From the NCBI GenBank assembly GCA_964637875.1, contig CAZWXK010000001.1, forward strand, positions 1 through 64,000: DNA of 64,000 nucleotides, given 5' to 3'. The stretch comes from UBA5972 sp964637875. GTDB lineage: Bacteria; Pseudomonadota; Alphaproteobacteria; Rhodobacterales; Rhodobacteraceae. A model generated the notes under the pieces. The model searched no databases, was not told the origin of the DNA, and worked only from the letters and a program-made list of their open reading frames with translations. Made by a program: the position numbers and the translations under genes. Positions 34,322 to 43,127 of the stretch are shown one piece after another; the first letter of the stretch is position 1; every line of letters begins with the position of its first letter.

Positions 34322-34394
34322 GGTCTCTCGTTCCTGTTCCTTGTTATTCGCCCCTCGACAAGGGCGGGGGGCACATTGCGCGCATTTAACTGGA

Positions 34395-34427
34395 TTGTGC
34401 CCGCCGACTCAATCACTTGTGCCCGCC
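34395..34427. repeat. Two direct repeats TTGTGCCCGCC, 22 bp apart, upstream of the HU gene
   Basis: TTGTGCCCGCC at 34395-34405 and again at 34417-34427, start-to-start 22 bp, two helical turns. About 75 nt before the HU start on the divergent side. Possible protein-binding sites. Confidence 0.5.
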
Positions 34428-34477
34428 AATGCGGTGTTTTTTTCCTTTTTCGGCGGATAGGGGGTCAATTACTGCCG

Positions 34478-35953
34478 TTAAAGGAAAGCGGTCTCCTCGA
34501 AACTGCGCAGTTTGCGCGAATGCAGGCGTTCGAGCGGCATGTCCCGCAGGGATTCCAGGGCACGTATCCCTATTCTCAGATGCTTGGTAACCTGGGTGCG
34601 GTAAAAGCTGCTGGCCATGCCGGGCAGTTTCAGTTCACCATGAAGGGGTTTGTCGGACACGCACAGCAAGGTGCCATAGGGCACGCGAAAGCGGAATCCG
34701 TTGGCCGCGATGGTGGCGCTTTCCATGTCCAGCGCGATTGCCCGCGATTGCGACAGCCGCTGCACCGGGCCGCTTTGGTCGCGCAGTTCCCAGTTGCGGT
34801 TGTCGATGGTGGCGACAGTGCCCGTGCGCATGATCCGCTTGAGCTCGTATCCGGTATATTCCGTAACCTCGGCAACCGCCTGTTCCAGCGCGATCTGAAT
34901 CTCGGCCAGCGCCGGGATCGGCACCCAGACGGGCAGGTCGTCGTCAAGCACGTGATCTTCGCGCAGATAGGCATGTGCCAGTACGAAATCGCCCAGTGAC
35001 TGCGAATTGCGCAGCCCGGCGCAATGGCCCAGCATCAGCCAGGCATGCGGGCGCAGCACGGCGATATGGTCGGTGGCCGTCTTGGCATTCGAGGGGCCGA
35101 CCCCGATATTGACAAGCGTGATACCGCCGCCGTCGGGGCGTTTCAGGTGAAAGGCCGGCATTTGCGGGCCGTCCGGTGGTTCGGCCACCTTTTCGCCCGG
35201 TCGTGTGATCACGTTCCCGGGGCCGACGAACGCGCTGTAACCCGAGGCGGGGTCGTTCAGTGCCTGCTGGGCGTAGATTGCAAATTCATCGACATAGAAC
35301 TTGTAGTTCGTGAACAGTATGTGGTTCTGGAAATGCTCGGGTGCGGTGGCGGTATAATGCGACAGCCGCTTGAGCGAATAATCCACCCGCTGCGCGGTAA
35401 AGGGGGCCAGCGGGCCAACCCCGTTTCCGTCGCGCAGAAGATGCCCGTTGACGATTTCGTCGTTGGTGTTTGACAGATCCGGCACGTCGAAAATGTCACG
35501 CAAGGGGAAGTCGATATTGCCGCTGTCCGAGCTGATCACGGTGTCGTCCCCAAGGGCAAAGTGAATCGGGATCGGGGTGTTTGACGGCCGGATGATGACG
35601 GGCACGCCGTGGGCCTCGATCAACAGGGCGATCTGCTGGCGCAGATAGTTTTCGAACAGGTCCGGGCGGGTGATGGTAGTGGCATAGGTGCCCGGTTCGG
35701 CCACATGGCCAAAGGAAAGCCGGCTGTCCACATGGGCAAAGCTGGCGGTGGTGATGCAGATTTCCGGGTAGAAGGCACGATAGCGTGCGGTCGGGGACTG
35801 CCCCGACAGAACCTGCTGGAAGCGCTCCATCAGATAGCCGGTGGCCTGTTCGTACAATTCCTGAAGGCGCGCCACGGCTGCGCCTGGATCAAGGGTTTCC
35901 AGCGTCGGCAGAGCGGGTGCCTGTTCAAGCGGCAGGGCTGTTACATCACTCAT
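34478..35953 (-). CDS. amn: AMP nucleosidase
   Basis: 491 residues. Hydrolyses AMP to adenine and ribose 5-phosphate. The N-terminal domain (about 1-180) is specific to Amn (VDSRLSFGHVAEPGTYATTITRP near 75-97). The C-terminal nucleoside-phosphorylase-like domain carries NIGVGPSNAKTATDHIAVLRP near 290 and the base-binding RAIALDMESATIAANGFRF near 400. ATG overlaps the end of ade (ATGA at 35950-35953). Confidence 0.95.
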   Translation of the reverse strand: MSDVTALPLEQAPALPTLETLDPGAAVARLQELYEQATGYLMERFQQVLSGQSPTARYRAFYPEICITTASFAHVDSRLSFGHVAEPGTYATTITRPDLFENYLRQQIALLIEAHGVPVIIRPSNTPIPIHFALGDDTVISSDSGNIDFPLRDIFDVPDLSNTNDEIVNGHLLRDGNGVGPLAPFTAQRVDYSLKRLSHYTATAPEHFQNHILFTNYKFYVDEFAIYAQQALNDPASGYSAFVGPGNVITRPGEKVAEPPDGPQMPAFHLKRPDGGGITLVNIGVGPSNAKTATDHIAVLRPHAWLMLGHCAGLRNSQSLGDFVLAHAYLREDHVLDDDLPVWVPIPALAEIQIALEQAVAEVTEYTGYELKRIMRTGTVATIDNRNWELRDQSGPVQRLSQSRAIALDMESATIAANGFRFRVPYGTLLCVSDKPLHGELKLPGMASSFYRTQVTKHLRIGIRALESLRDMPLERLHSRKLRSFEETAFL

Positions 35954-37770
35954 TCATCCACCTCGTCAAACAGATCCACCACCTCGAACCGGGTTACATC
36001 CACCAGCCCCTTGTCGGAAATCCGCAGCTCGGGGATCACCACCAGCGCCAGCAGGCTGTGCTGCATGTAGGCGTTGTTCAGGCTGCAGCCGCATTCCAGC
36101 ATCGCGGCAACCATGCGGTCGGCCTTTTCGGCGACCTCGGCGGCCGGCAGGTCTGACATGAGGCCCGCGATGGGCAGCTCGACCAGCGCCAGTTCGCGCC
36201 CGTCCTTCCAGACGGTGACGCCACCGCCGACCTCGCCCAGGCGGTTGGCGGCGGCGGCCATCATCTTGCGGTCGGTGCCCACAACGATCATGTGGTGGCT
36301 GTCATGGGCGACCGTGCTGGCCATGGCCATGCGGCCCTTGTAGCCAAAGCCCGAAACAAAGGCGTTGACCACCTGCCCGGTGGCGCGGTGGCGCTCGACC
36401 AGCGCGATCTGGCAGATGTCGCGTGCCTCATCGCCCTCGACAAGCCCATTGATGACCGGCAGTTCCGCATGCAGCAGTTTCGTGGGTGCCTGATTTTCGA
36501 CCATGCCGATCACCTTGACGCGGGCGGTGTTGGCACCATTGGGCGCGTGGATGGCAAAGTCGCCCGCGCCCAGCGTCTTGCCCATGCGCACGCTCTGGCG
36601 CACATCCTCGGGCCATTCAAAGCTGTCGGGGCCGACCAGCAACCTGCCGTCGATCGCGACAGTGACGCCGCGCGCGATCACCCGGTTGATGGGCAGCGCG
36701 CGCAGATCGTCGGTCAGGATCACATCGGCCCGCCGCCCCGGCGTGATCGAGCCCAGCTCGCGTTCCAGCCCGAAATGGCAGGCGGTATTCAGCGTCGCCA
36801 TTTGCAGCGCGACCAGCGGATCGAGCCCGCAATCGATGGCGTGGCGCACGACGCGGTTCATGTGCCCGTCACCCACCAGCGTGCCCGAATGGCAGTCATC
36901 GGTACACAGGATGAAATTGCGCGGATCGAGCCCCTTTTCGGTGACGGCCGTGATCTGGCTTTCGACGTCATACCAGGCGCTGCCAAGACGCAGCATGGCG
37001 CGCATGCCCTGGCGGACGCGGGCGATGGCGTCTTCCTCGCGGGTGCCTTCGTGATCGTCGGCAGGGCCGCCTGCGACATAGGCCGCAAAGGCCGGGCCAA
37101 GGTCGGGGCTGGCGTAGTGGCCGCCCACCGTCTTGCCGGCGTTCTGGGTTGCGGCGATCTCGGCCAGCATCTTGGGATCGGCAGCGATGACCCCGGGAAA
37201 GTTCATCATCTCGCCCAGCCCGATGATGCCGGGCCATTGCATCGCCTCGGCCACATCCTGTGGGGTGATCTCGTATCCGGTGGTTTCCAGACCCGGCGCC
37301 GAGGGGGCGCAGCTGGGCATCTGGGTAAACACGTTGATCGGCTGCAACAGCGCGTCGTCATGCATCAGCCGCACGCCGCGCAGGCCCAGCACATTGGCGA
37401 TTTCATGCGGGTCGGTGAACATGGTCGTGGTGCCGTGCGGTATGACGGCGCGGGCAAACTGGCCCGGTGTCAGCATGCCGCTTTCGATATGCATATGGGC
37501 GTCGCACAGCCCCGGAACGGCATATTGACCGGCGGCGTCGATCACCTGCGTGTCGTCGCCGATGCAATGGCCGGCATCCGGGCCGCAATAGGCAAAGCGG
37601 CCCTCGGCAATGGCGATATCGCTGCCGTCGATCACTTCGCGCGAATGCACATTGACCCATCGGCAATTGCGGATGACCAGATCGGCGGGTTCACGGCCGA
37701 CGGCAACCGCGACGAGGCGCGCCGCAGCCTCGGGCCAGGATTTGAGCGGGGTCGTCGTTGTTTTTTCCAT
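35950..37770 (-). CDS. ade: Adenine deaminase
   Basis: 606 residues, amidohydrolase fold. Converts adenine to hypoxanthine and ammonia. Metal-binding His92-x-His94 in GLCDAHMHIESGML, PHGTTTMFTDPHEIANVLG, and FILCTDDCHSGTLVGDGHMN near 290. The C-terminal domain has VVGTDRKMMAAAANRLGEVGGG. Overlaps amn by 4 nt, so AMP nucleosidase makes the adenine that this enzyme uses. No strong ribosome-binding site is visible before its ATG. Confidence 0.95.
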   Translation of the reverse strand: MEKTTTTPLKSWPEAAARLVAVAVGREPADLVIRNCRWVNVHSREVIDGSDIAIAEGRFAYCGPDAGHCIGDDTQVIDAAGQYAVPGLCDAHMHIESGMLTPGQFARAVIPHGTTTMFTDPHEIANVLGLRGVRLMHDDALLQPINVFTQMPSCAPSAPGLETTGYEITPQDVAEAMQWPGIIGLGEMMNFPGVIAADPKMLAEIAATQNAGKTVGGHYASPDLGPAFAAYVAGGPADDHEGTREEDAIARVRQGMRAMLRLGSAWYDVESQITAVTEKGLDPRNFILCTDDCHSGTLVGDGHMNRVVRHAIDCGLDPLVALQMATLNTACHFGLERELGSITPGRRADVILTDDLRALPINRVIARGVTVAIDGRLLVGPDSFEWPEDVRQSVRMGKTLGAGDFAIHAPNGANTARVKVIGMVENQAPTKLLHAELPVINGLVEGDEARDICQIALVERHRATGQVVNAFVSGFGYKGRMAMASTVAHDSHHMIVVGTDRKMMAAAANRLGEVGGGVTVWKDGRELALVELPIAGLMSDLPAAEVAEKADRMVAAMLECGCSLNNAYMQHSLLALVVIPELRISDKGLVDVTRFEVVDLFDEVDE

Positions 37771-37846
37771 GTTTCAATCTTTCACGAAGCCTTGCGCCGG
37801 ACAAGGTGGAAATTGACCGGATGGTCCGAAATCCGCTGCTCCAGGC

Positions 37847-38635
37847 CTACCAGATGCCGCGCTGCTGCATGACCCGTTTCAGCGCGGCCGGGTCGTCGGA
37901 CATGATGCCGTCTACCCCCATGTCGAACAGGGCATGCATGGTCGGGGCGTCGTTGATCGTCCAGACGTGAACCCGCAGGCCCAGCCGATGCGCATAGGCG
38001 ACACTGGCCGGTGTGATCAGGCGAATTCCCCGGTGTTCAATCGGCAGCTGCAGGGCGCGTGCCGAAAAACGTTGCGGCAGTCTCAGCCGGAATCCGGCAA
38101 TGAACCGCAATGCATGCATGGTTCCCACCCCGCGGCACGTTCCGCCCCCGAGCAGACGATCAAGGCGTTTGATCCGTGAATCCGAAAAGCTGCCGATCAG
38201 AACCCGGTGCTGCATGTTCTGGGCCGCGATTGCACGCGCCATTGGTTCAGGCGCGGATTTGGTCTTGATGTCGAGATTGAACCACGAGTCGGGGAATGCC
38301 TCGAACAGATCGCTCAACCGCGGGATCGCATGACCGCCCCTTATGCGGATGCTGGCCAGATCGCGGTCGTCCAGATCCTGCACGCGGCGGGGGTCGTCCG
38401 CCAGTCGCATCAATGTGTCGTCATGGAAAATCCAGGGCGTGCCGTCCCGCGATGCCTGGATATCCGTTTCCAGAAACCGGAACCCCAGATCATGGGCCCG
38501 TTCAAAGGCTGCCATGCTGTTTTCGGTGACATCGGCCGCTGCCCCGCGATGGGCAAATCCGATGATGCGCCCCTGGTCGAGCCATGCTGCGAAACTGTCG
38601 TTCGGGGTGGGTGATCGTTTCCGGCTCTCGCGCAT
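37847..38635 (-). CDS. Glycerophosphodiester phosphodiesterase
   Basis: 262 residues, GDPD TIM barrel. Catalytic motifs: GFAHRGAAADVTENSMAAF (His and Glu; about 26-44), ETDIQASRDGTPWIFHDDTL (Glu, Asp and second His; about 56-75) and NLDIKTKS near 120. Releases glycerol 3-phosphate from glycerophosphodiesters. There is no signal peptide, so it is cytosolic (UgpQ-like). The tRNA-Leu gene lies 27 nt upstream on the same strand. Confidence 0.92.
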   Translation of the reverse strand: MRESRKRSPTPNDSFAAWLDQGRIIGFAHRGAAADVTENSMAAFERAHDLGFRFLETDIQASRDGTPWIFHDDTLMRLADDPRRVQDLDDRDLASIRIRGGHAIPRLSDLFEAFPDSWFNLDIKTKSAPEPMARAIAAQNMQHRVLIGSFSDSRIKRLDRLLGGGTCRGVGTMHALRFIAGFRLRLPQRFSARALQLPIEHRGIRLITPASVAYAHRLGLRVHVWTINDAPTMHALFDMGVDGIMSDDPAALKRVMQQRGIW

Positions 38636-38662
38636 CCCATGTCATCTGTCGGTTGTGGATGA

Positions 38663-38748
38663 TGGTGCCCGCGGCCGGATTCGAACCGGCATGGCCCGGG
38701 GCCGAGGGATTTTAAGTCCCTTGTGTCTACCAATTCCACCACGCGGGC
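38663..38748 (-). tRNA. tRNA-Leu(UAA)
   Basis: 86 nt including an encoded CCA (38663-38665). Acceptor stem GCCCGCG/CGCGGGC, T-loop GGTTCGAATCC, anticodon loop CTTAAAA giving UAA, and the long variable arm (CGGCCCCGGGCCATG region) of class II tRNAs. Reads UUA and UUG codons, rare in this high-GC genome. Confidence 0.96.
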
Positions 38749-38910
38749 GGGCGAGGCGACCATAGCCGCTGAAGCGGACTTGTAAAGCACGGGTTGCCCG
38801 CAGACAGGAAAAGGGCCGCCCATGCGTGAACAGGCGGCCCGTTTGCAGTTTCTGCGCATCCCGGCCCGCCCGGGGGTGTTCCCGGGGGGCGGCGGATCAT
38901 GGCCGATCCG

Positions 38911-39468
38911 TTACCTGAAGGCGTTGGAAGTATAGACGAAATCGCCACCATCGGCCAGTGAATGGCAAGCGATGCAGCCCTTGCTTGCGCCCTTGGCGAC
39001 CTTGCCGGCAAGGGCCATCCCCTTGGGATTCTTGTCGAGCGATCCATCAGGCAGGTATTTCACCCAGAACCAGTCCTTCGTTTCGGGATCATACCCCTTT
39101 TCGCGACGGAACATCACGGTGATCGAGCCGAGATGCTTGTCCGGGTTCATCTGAACCTCTTCCTCGGAAACGCCCTTGGGGCCGTAATTGCGCTTGACGA
39201 TCAGGTCTCCGGTCTGTCCCCTGATGGTGGCCTTGGTATAAAAGGTTTCCAGCATCATGCCATGGGGGTCGGTTCCCTCATAGGGGCGGGCATGCATCGC
39301 ATCCGGTCCGGCCAGACGAAGGTTCTCCATGGCCTGCCAGACATCCCTGGCATAGGCGGTGTCCTCGTCCGAGCCGAAGGGGGGCATGCTACCGGCGGTT
39401 GCAGTCGCGCCAAGCCCCGCCGCCAACACGAAAATGGCCAATGCCGATTTGATGTGTAAATTTGTCAT
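38911..39468 (-). CDS. Cytochrome P460-family protein
   Basis: 185 residues with a Sec signal peptide (cleavage near ATAG-S, about 26). The heme c site is Cys165-Ile-Ala-Cys168-His169 close to the C-terminus, as in the P460 family, whose founding member oxidises hydroxylamine. The typical family core (ITVMFRREKGYDPETKDWFWVKYLPDG, from about 116) is present. The lysine that cross-links to heme in true P460 cannot be assigned from this sequence alone, so it may be a cytochrome c'-beta-like NO binder. Divergent from a cytochrome c gene with a 176-nt control region. Confidence 0.82.
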   Translation of the reverse strand: MTNLHIKSALAIFVLAAGLGATATAGSMPPFGSDEDTAYARDVWQAMENLRLAGPDAMHARPYEGTDPHGMMLETFYTKATIRGQTGDLIVKRNYGPKGVSEEEVQMNPDKHLGSITVMFRREKGYDPETKDWFWVKYLPDGSLDKNPKGMALAGKVAKGASKGCIACHSLADGGDFVYTSNAFR

Positions 39469-39537
39469 CTTCCCTGTTTCCTTTTTGCAGTATTTGTATC
39501 AAAAGAACTGGCAGAAAGGGCGGTCACAGTCGCGCAA

Positions 39538-39565
39538 CATGTTTTCAACATGGCGTTACAACATG
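39538..39565. promoter_or_regulatory. CATGTT-TTC-AACATG dyad plus CAACATG repeats between two cytochrome genes
   Basis: CATGTT (39538-39543), 3 nt, AACATG (39547-39552) form an exact dyad. CAACATG occurs three times: 39535, 39546 and 39559. It lies between the divergent cytochrome genes, about 67 nt before the P460 start and 80 nt before the cytochrome c start. A shared operator is plausible; the factor is unknown. Confidence 0.45.
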
Positions 39566-39644
39566 TCACACCCCGTGACTGGACTACCAGGGTCAAAGCG
39601 ATGAGAATTACTAGCAAGCGTCACAGCAAATGAAAGGAAAGCAC

Positions 39645-40055
39645 ATGCGTTTCGGAATGAAGAGCCTCGCCATCTTCGCGGTTGCAGCCTTTGCGGCAAA
39701 CGGGGCCTATGCGGCGGGTGACGCCGCCCTGGGTCAGAAGGTTTTCAAGAAATGCGCAGCTTGTCACAAGGTGGGCGACAAGGCCAGGAATGCTGTCGGC
39801 CCCGTGCTGAACGACGTGATCGGCCGCACTGCCGGTACCTATGAGGGCTACAAGTACAGCAAGTCCCTCAAGCAGGCCGGCGCAGATGGCCTGGTCTGGA
39901 CCGAGGAAGAAGTCGTCAAGTGGCTGGAAAACCCGACCAAATATCTGCGTGCGCGTCTGGGTGATTCCAAGGCCCGGTCGAAAATGTCCTACAAGCTCAA
40001 GAAAGAGGCCGATCGCGAGAACGTTGCGGCCTATCTTGCCACGCTTTCCAAATAA
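39645..40055 (+). CDS. Class I cytochrome c (c2/c-550 type)
   Basis: 136 residues. Signal peptide cut near AYA-AGDA (residue 23-24); heme-binding Cys37-Ala-Ala-Cys40-His41; the distal Met is in RSKMSYKL near residue 113-118. Soluble periplasmic electron carrier, as in cytochrome c2 between the bc1 complex and terminal reductases or oxidases. ATG 39645 chosen because AAAGGAAAG precedes it; the frame is open from 39630. Confidence 0.92.
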   Translation: MRFGMKSLAIFAVAAFAANGAYAAGDAALGQKVFKKCAACHKVGDKARNAVGPVLNDVIGRTAGTYEGYKYSKSLKQAGADGLVWTEEEVVKWLENPTKYLRARLGDSKARSKMSYKLKKEADRENVAAYLATLSK

Positions 40056-40416
40056 TCGCGTTGCGGGCCCGGCAGGGGCCTGCGGCCTGATATTTGCGGG
40101 CGCTCTGGCGGTCTGGGGAAACCCGGTCGTCGGAGCGCCCGTCTGCATTGAAAACCGGGCAGACGAAGCCCTTTTCCTGGTGGTTGACGACATGCAGGGC
40201 AGGCGCGTCGCCCGCATGACCACCCCGCGCGGGGCGCTGTGCATGGATGTTGCCGATGGCGCCGACAAGGCCCTTGTCGGGGTGTTTCAGGAGCCTGATG
40301 CGCTTGAGGGATGTTCGCGTCTCACGCGCCCCGGCCAGACCGAGCGCCTGCTGGATTTCTCCGAATCCGACAATTGTGCCTGGGCCCCGACGCGGCGCGA
40401 ATTTTCCGGTGAATGA
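40036..40416 (+). CDS. Small secreted four-cysteine protein overlapping the cytochrome gene
   Basis: 126 residues if it starts at the TTG at 40036, 20 nt inside the end of the cytochrome c gene in another frame. It then has an Arg-containing N-terminus and a hydrophobic core (GACGLIFAGALAVWGNPVVGA, roughly 14-34) like a signal peptide. The mature part has four Cys (in VCIEN, LCMDV, GCSRL and NCAW), probably two disulfides. No family recognised and no clear ribosome-binding site; translation would be coupled to the cytochrome. Confidence 0.55.
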   Translation: MPRFPNNRVAGPAGACGLIFAGALAVWGNPVVGAPVCIENRADEALFLVVDDMQGRRVARMTTPRGALCMDVADGADKALVGVFQEPDALEGCSRLTRPGQTERLLDFSESDNCAWAPTRREFSGE

Positions 40417-40464
40417 AGTTCCCGGCACCGCGATATCCGGGCCGTCCCCCTGTCCGCCGCCTTG

Positions 40465-42186
40465 TCAGGCCCCTTGTCCGCCCTTGAACCGCTGTTCCAT
40501 TTCGGCGCGCGCATCATCGGTGATTTTCGCAAACAGCACATCGGGAACCGTGAATTCATGTCCCGGCGTCAGAATGTTCATGGCGGTGGCCACATCATCT
40601 GGCCAGTCATGCGCTTCGGTCTTGATCGCCGCCAGGATCGTCGCGGTGGCGTCCGGGATGAAGGGTTCCGACAGAACCGCGTAAAGGCGGATCAGGTTCA
40701 GCGCAAAGCGGATGATCGCGGCGGCACGCTCGGGGTCGGTCTTGAACGCGGCCCAGGGTGCGGCCTCTTGCAGGTATTCGTTGCCGACCGCCCAGATCGC
40801 CCGCAGCTCGGCGGATGCCTTGCGGATCTCGATGGCCTCCATATGGGCCTGATAGGCCGCCAGGCGGTTCGAGATTTCGTTCATCACGGCCTGTTCGGCG
40901 GCACCGTAGGCGCCGCGCTCGGGCACGACCTCGCCGAACTTGCTGCGGCAGAACTTGGTCACACGCGAAACGAAGTTGCCCAGCACGTCGGCCAGATCCT
41001 TGTTGATGCTGGCCTGAAAGTTTTCCCAGGTGAATTCGCTGTCGGAATTTTCCGGCACATGGCTGAGAAGCCACCAGCGCCAGTAATCCGAGGGCAGGAT
41101 TTCCAGCGCCTGGTCCATGAACACGCCGCGGCCCTTGGAGGTCGAAAACTGCCCGCCATCATAGTTGAGGTAGTTGAAGCTCTTGATGTAATCGACCAGC
41201 TTCCACGGCTCGTTCGAGCCCATCAGCGTTGCCGGAAAGCTGAGCGTGTGAAAGGGCACGTTGTCCTTGCCCATGAACTGCACATAGCGCACGTCATCCG
41301 CGCCCTTGTCGGTGCGCCACCAGCGTTCCCACGCGCTGTCATCCAGCCCTTTGGCATCGGCCCATTCGGCGGTGGCGCCGATATATTCGATGGGGGCGTC
41401 GAACCAGACGTAAAAGACCTTGCCCTCCATGCCCTCCCAGGGGGCACCGTCGAACTGCACCGGGATGCCCCAGTCCAGGTCGCGGGTGATGCCCCGGTCC
41501 TGAAGCCCGTCGCCGTCATGCAGCCATTTTTTCGCGATCGAGGTGGTCAGTACCGGCCAGTCCCTTTTGGAATCGATCCATTCGTCCAGCCGGTCGCGCA
41601 GCCTGCTTTGCCGCAGGAACAGGTGTTTGGTTTCGCGCACTTCAAGGTCGGTCGAGCCGCTGATCGCGCTGCGCGGGTTGATCAGGTCGGTCGGGTCAAG
41701 CTGCTTGGTGCATTCCTCGCACTGGTCGCCGCGCGCGCCCTCGTATCCGCAGTTGGGGCAGGTGCCTTCGATATAGCGGTCGGGCAGGAAACGGCCATCG
41801 GCCTTTGAATAGACCTGTTTTTCGGTCACGACCTCGATCAGCCCGTTTTCGCCCAGACGTCTGGCAAGATGCTGGGTCAGCCGATGGTTGCGCTGCGAGG
41901 ATGAGCGGCCGAAGAAATCGAAAGACAGGCGGAACCCGCGGGCAAGTTCGGCCTGAACCTCGTGCATTTCGGCACAGTATTGCGCCACCGGCTTGCCGGC
42001 CCTGGCGGCGGCGATCTCGGCCGGGGTGCCGTGTTCGTCGGTCGCGCAGATATACATGACCTCGTGGCCGCGCGCGCGCATGTAGCGGGCATAGCAGTCA
42101 GAGGGCAGCTGGCTGCCGACAAGATTTCCCAGATGCTTGATGCCGTTGATGTAAGGGAGCGCCGAAGTGATGAGAATGCGTGCCAT
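40465..42186 (-). CDS. metG: Methionyl-tRNA synthetase
   Basis: 573 residues, class I. HIGH-type motif KHLGN (about 18-22), a zinc knot with Cys143, 146, 156 and 159, and KMSKS-type FSTSKG near 350. Anticodon-binding helical domain follows (about 400-560). There is no C-terminal tRNA-binding (EMAP-like) extension, as in the shorter MetRS class. The start ATG 42186 fits the family. Confidence 0.97.
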   Translation of the reverse strand: MARILITSALPYINGIKHLGNLVGSQLPSDCYARYMRARGHEVMYICATDEHGTPAEIAAARAGKPVAQYCAEMHEVQAELARGFRLSFDFFGRSSSQRNHRLTQHLARRLGENGLIEVVTEKQVYSKADGRFLPDRYIEGTCPNCGYEGARGDQCEECTKQLDPTDLINPRSAISGSTDLEVRETKHLFLRQSRLRDRLDEWIDSKRDWPVLTTSIAKKWLHDGDGLQDRGITRDLDWGIPVQFDGAPWEGMEGKVFYVWFDAPIEYIGATAEWADAKGLDDSAWERWWRTDKGADDVRYVQFMGKDNVPFHTLSFPATLMGSNEPWKLVDYIKSFNYLNYDGGQFSTSKGRGVFMDQALEILPSDYWRWWLLSHVPENSDSEFTWENFQASINKDLADVLGNFVSRVTKFCRSKFGEVVPERGAYGAAEQAVMNEISNRLAAYQAHMEAIEIRKASAELRAIWAVGNEYLQEAAPWAAFKTDPERAAAIIRFALNLIRLYAVLSEPFIPDATATILAAIKTEAHDWPDDVATAMNILTPGHEFTVPDVLFAKITDDARAEMEQRFKGGQGA

Positions 42187-42359
42187 GATATGCCTCGAAA
42201 TCCGGTTTCGCCCCGTTTAGCGCAAGGTAATGAACTGCACCAGCCCCGTGTACCCCTTTCGCTACCCCCAGAGGGGCGACCTGGTGCGGCCGCATGTATC
42301 ATTTTTCGGCATGCGCCCCCTTGGCAAGCGCACACAGAGGCCTTATAGGGCAGGCTTCC

Positions 42360-42390
42360 TGCGGCCTTGCACCCTTGGAGGAAGGCCGCA
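42360..42390 (+). promoter_or_regulatory. Hairpin in the rplY leader
   Basis: Perfect 9-bp arms TGCGGCCTT (42360-42368) and AAGGCCGCA (42382-42390) around a 13-nt loop that contains GGAGG. An in-frame ATG follows 2 nt after the stem (42393), and the second in-frame ATG, with its own AGGAG, is at 42414. The hairpin could hide the first ribosome-binding site. Confidence 0.5.
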
Positions 42391-42413
42391 TCATGCAAAT
42401 CAGGAGAATACCG

Positions 42414-43046
42414 ATGGCTGGACAGATTCCAGATCTTCACGCCACGGTGCGCGCGGGGACAGGCAAGGGGGCCGCCCGTCAGGCACGCCGTGAGGGGTTC
42501 GTCCCCGGGGTTGTATATGGTGGCGGGCAGGACCCCCTGCCGATCAATGTCAGGTTCAACGAACTGTTGAAAAGGCTGCGGGCCGGGCGTTTCATGTCTA
42601 CCCTTTTCAACCTCAAGGTCGAGGGCCATGATGATGTGCGCGTCATCTGCCGGAACGTCCAGCGCGATGTGGTCAAGGATCTGCCGACCCATCTGGATCT
42701 GATGCGTCTGCACCGGAATTCGCGGATCAACCTGTTCATCCCGGTCGAATTCGTTGGCGAAGACGTCAGCGTAGGCCTCAAGCGAGGCGGTGTTCTGACC
42801 GTTGTCCGCCCCGAGGTCGAGCTGATGGTGACCGCGGGCGACATTCCCGAAAAACTGATCGTGGATGTCAGCAATCACGATGTCGGCGATGTCATCCACA
42901 TGTCCGAGATCACCCTGCCCAAGGGCACGCGCCCGGTCATCACCGACCGGGATTTCGTGATTGCCAACATCTCGGCCCCGTCGGGCCTGCGTTCGACCGA
43001 GAACGAGGACGACGGTGAAGAAGCCGAAGAGGGCGGCGAAGAGTAA
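42414..43046 (+). CDS. rplY: 50S ribosomal protein L25, long CTC-type
   Basis: 210 residues: an N-terminal L25 5S-rRNA-binding domain (about 1-95) and the C-terminal TL5/CTC beta domain (about 96-185), ending in an acidic tail (EDDGEEAEEGGEE). Start at 42414 preceded by AGGAG. An in-frame ATG at 42393, adding seven residues (MQIRRIP), has GGAGG in a hairpin loop. Followed by a terminator, then pth. Confidence 0.95.
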   Translation: MAGQIPDLHATVRAGTGKGAARQARREGFVPGVVYGGGQDPLPINVRFNELLKRLRAGRFMSTLFNLKVEGHDDVRVICRNVQRDVVKDLPTHLDLMRLHRNSRINLFIPVEFVGEDVSVGLKRGGVLTVVRPEVELMVTAGDIPEKLIVDVSNHDVGDVIHMSEITLPKGTRPVITDRDFVIANISAPSGLRSTENEDDGEEAEEGGEE

Positions 43047-43077
43047 CGCGCCCGCCATGCAAGGCCATGATATTCAG

Positions 43078-43112
43078 GGCGCGCCAACCAATGCGGCTGG
43101 CGCGCCTTTCTT
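43078..43112 (+). terminator. Terminator between rplY and pth
   Basis: GGCGCGCCA (43078-43086) and TGGCGCGCC (43098-43106) pair exactly, followed by TTTCTT. It is 32 nt after the rplY stop and 16 nt before the pth start, so pth may depend on read-through or its own promoter. Confidence 0.7.
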
Positions 43113-43127
43113 GTCGGGGTCAGGAAC

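Noticed and set aside
42187..42359. Possible T-box or other riboswitch between metG and rplY
   Set aside because: No T-box sequence, specifier or antiterminator pattern seen; only the short hairpin next to rplY.
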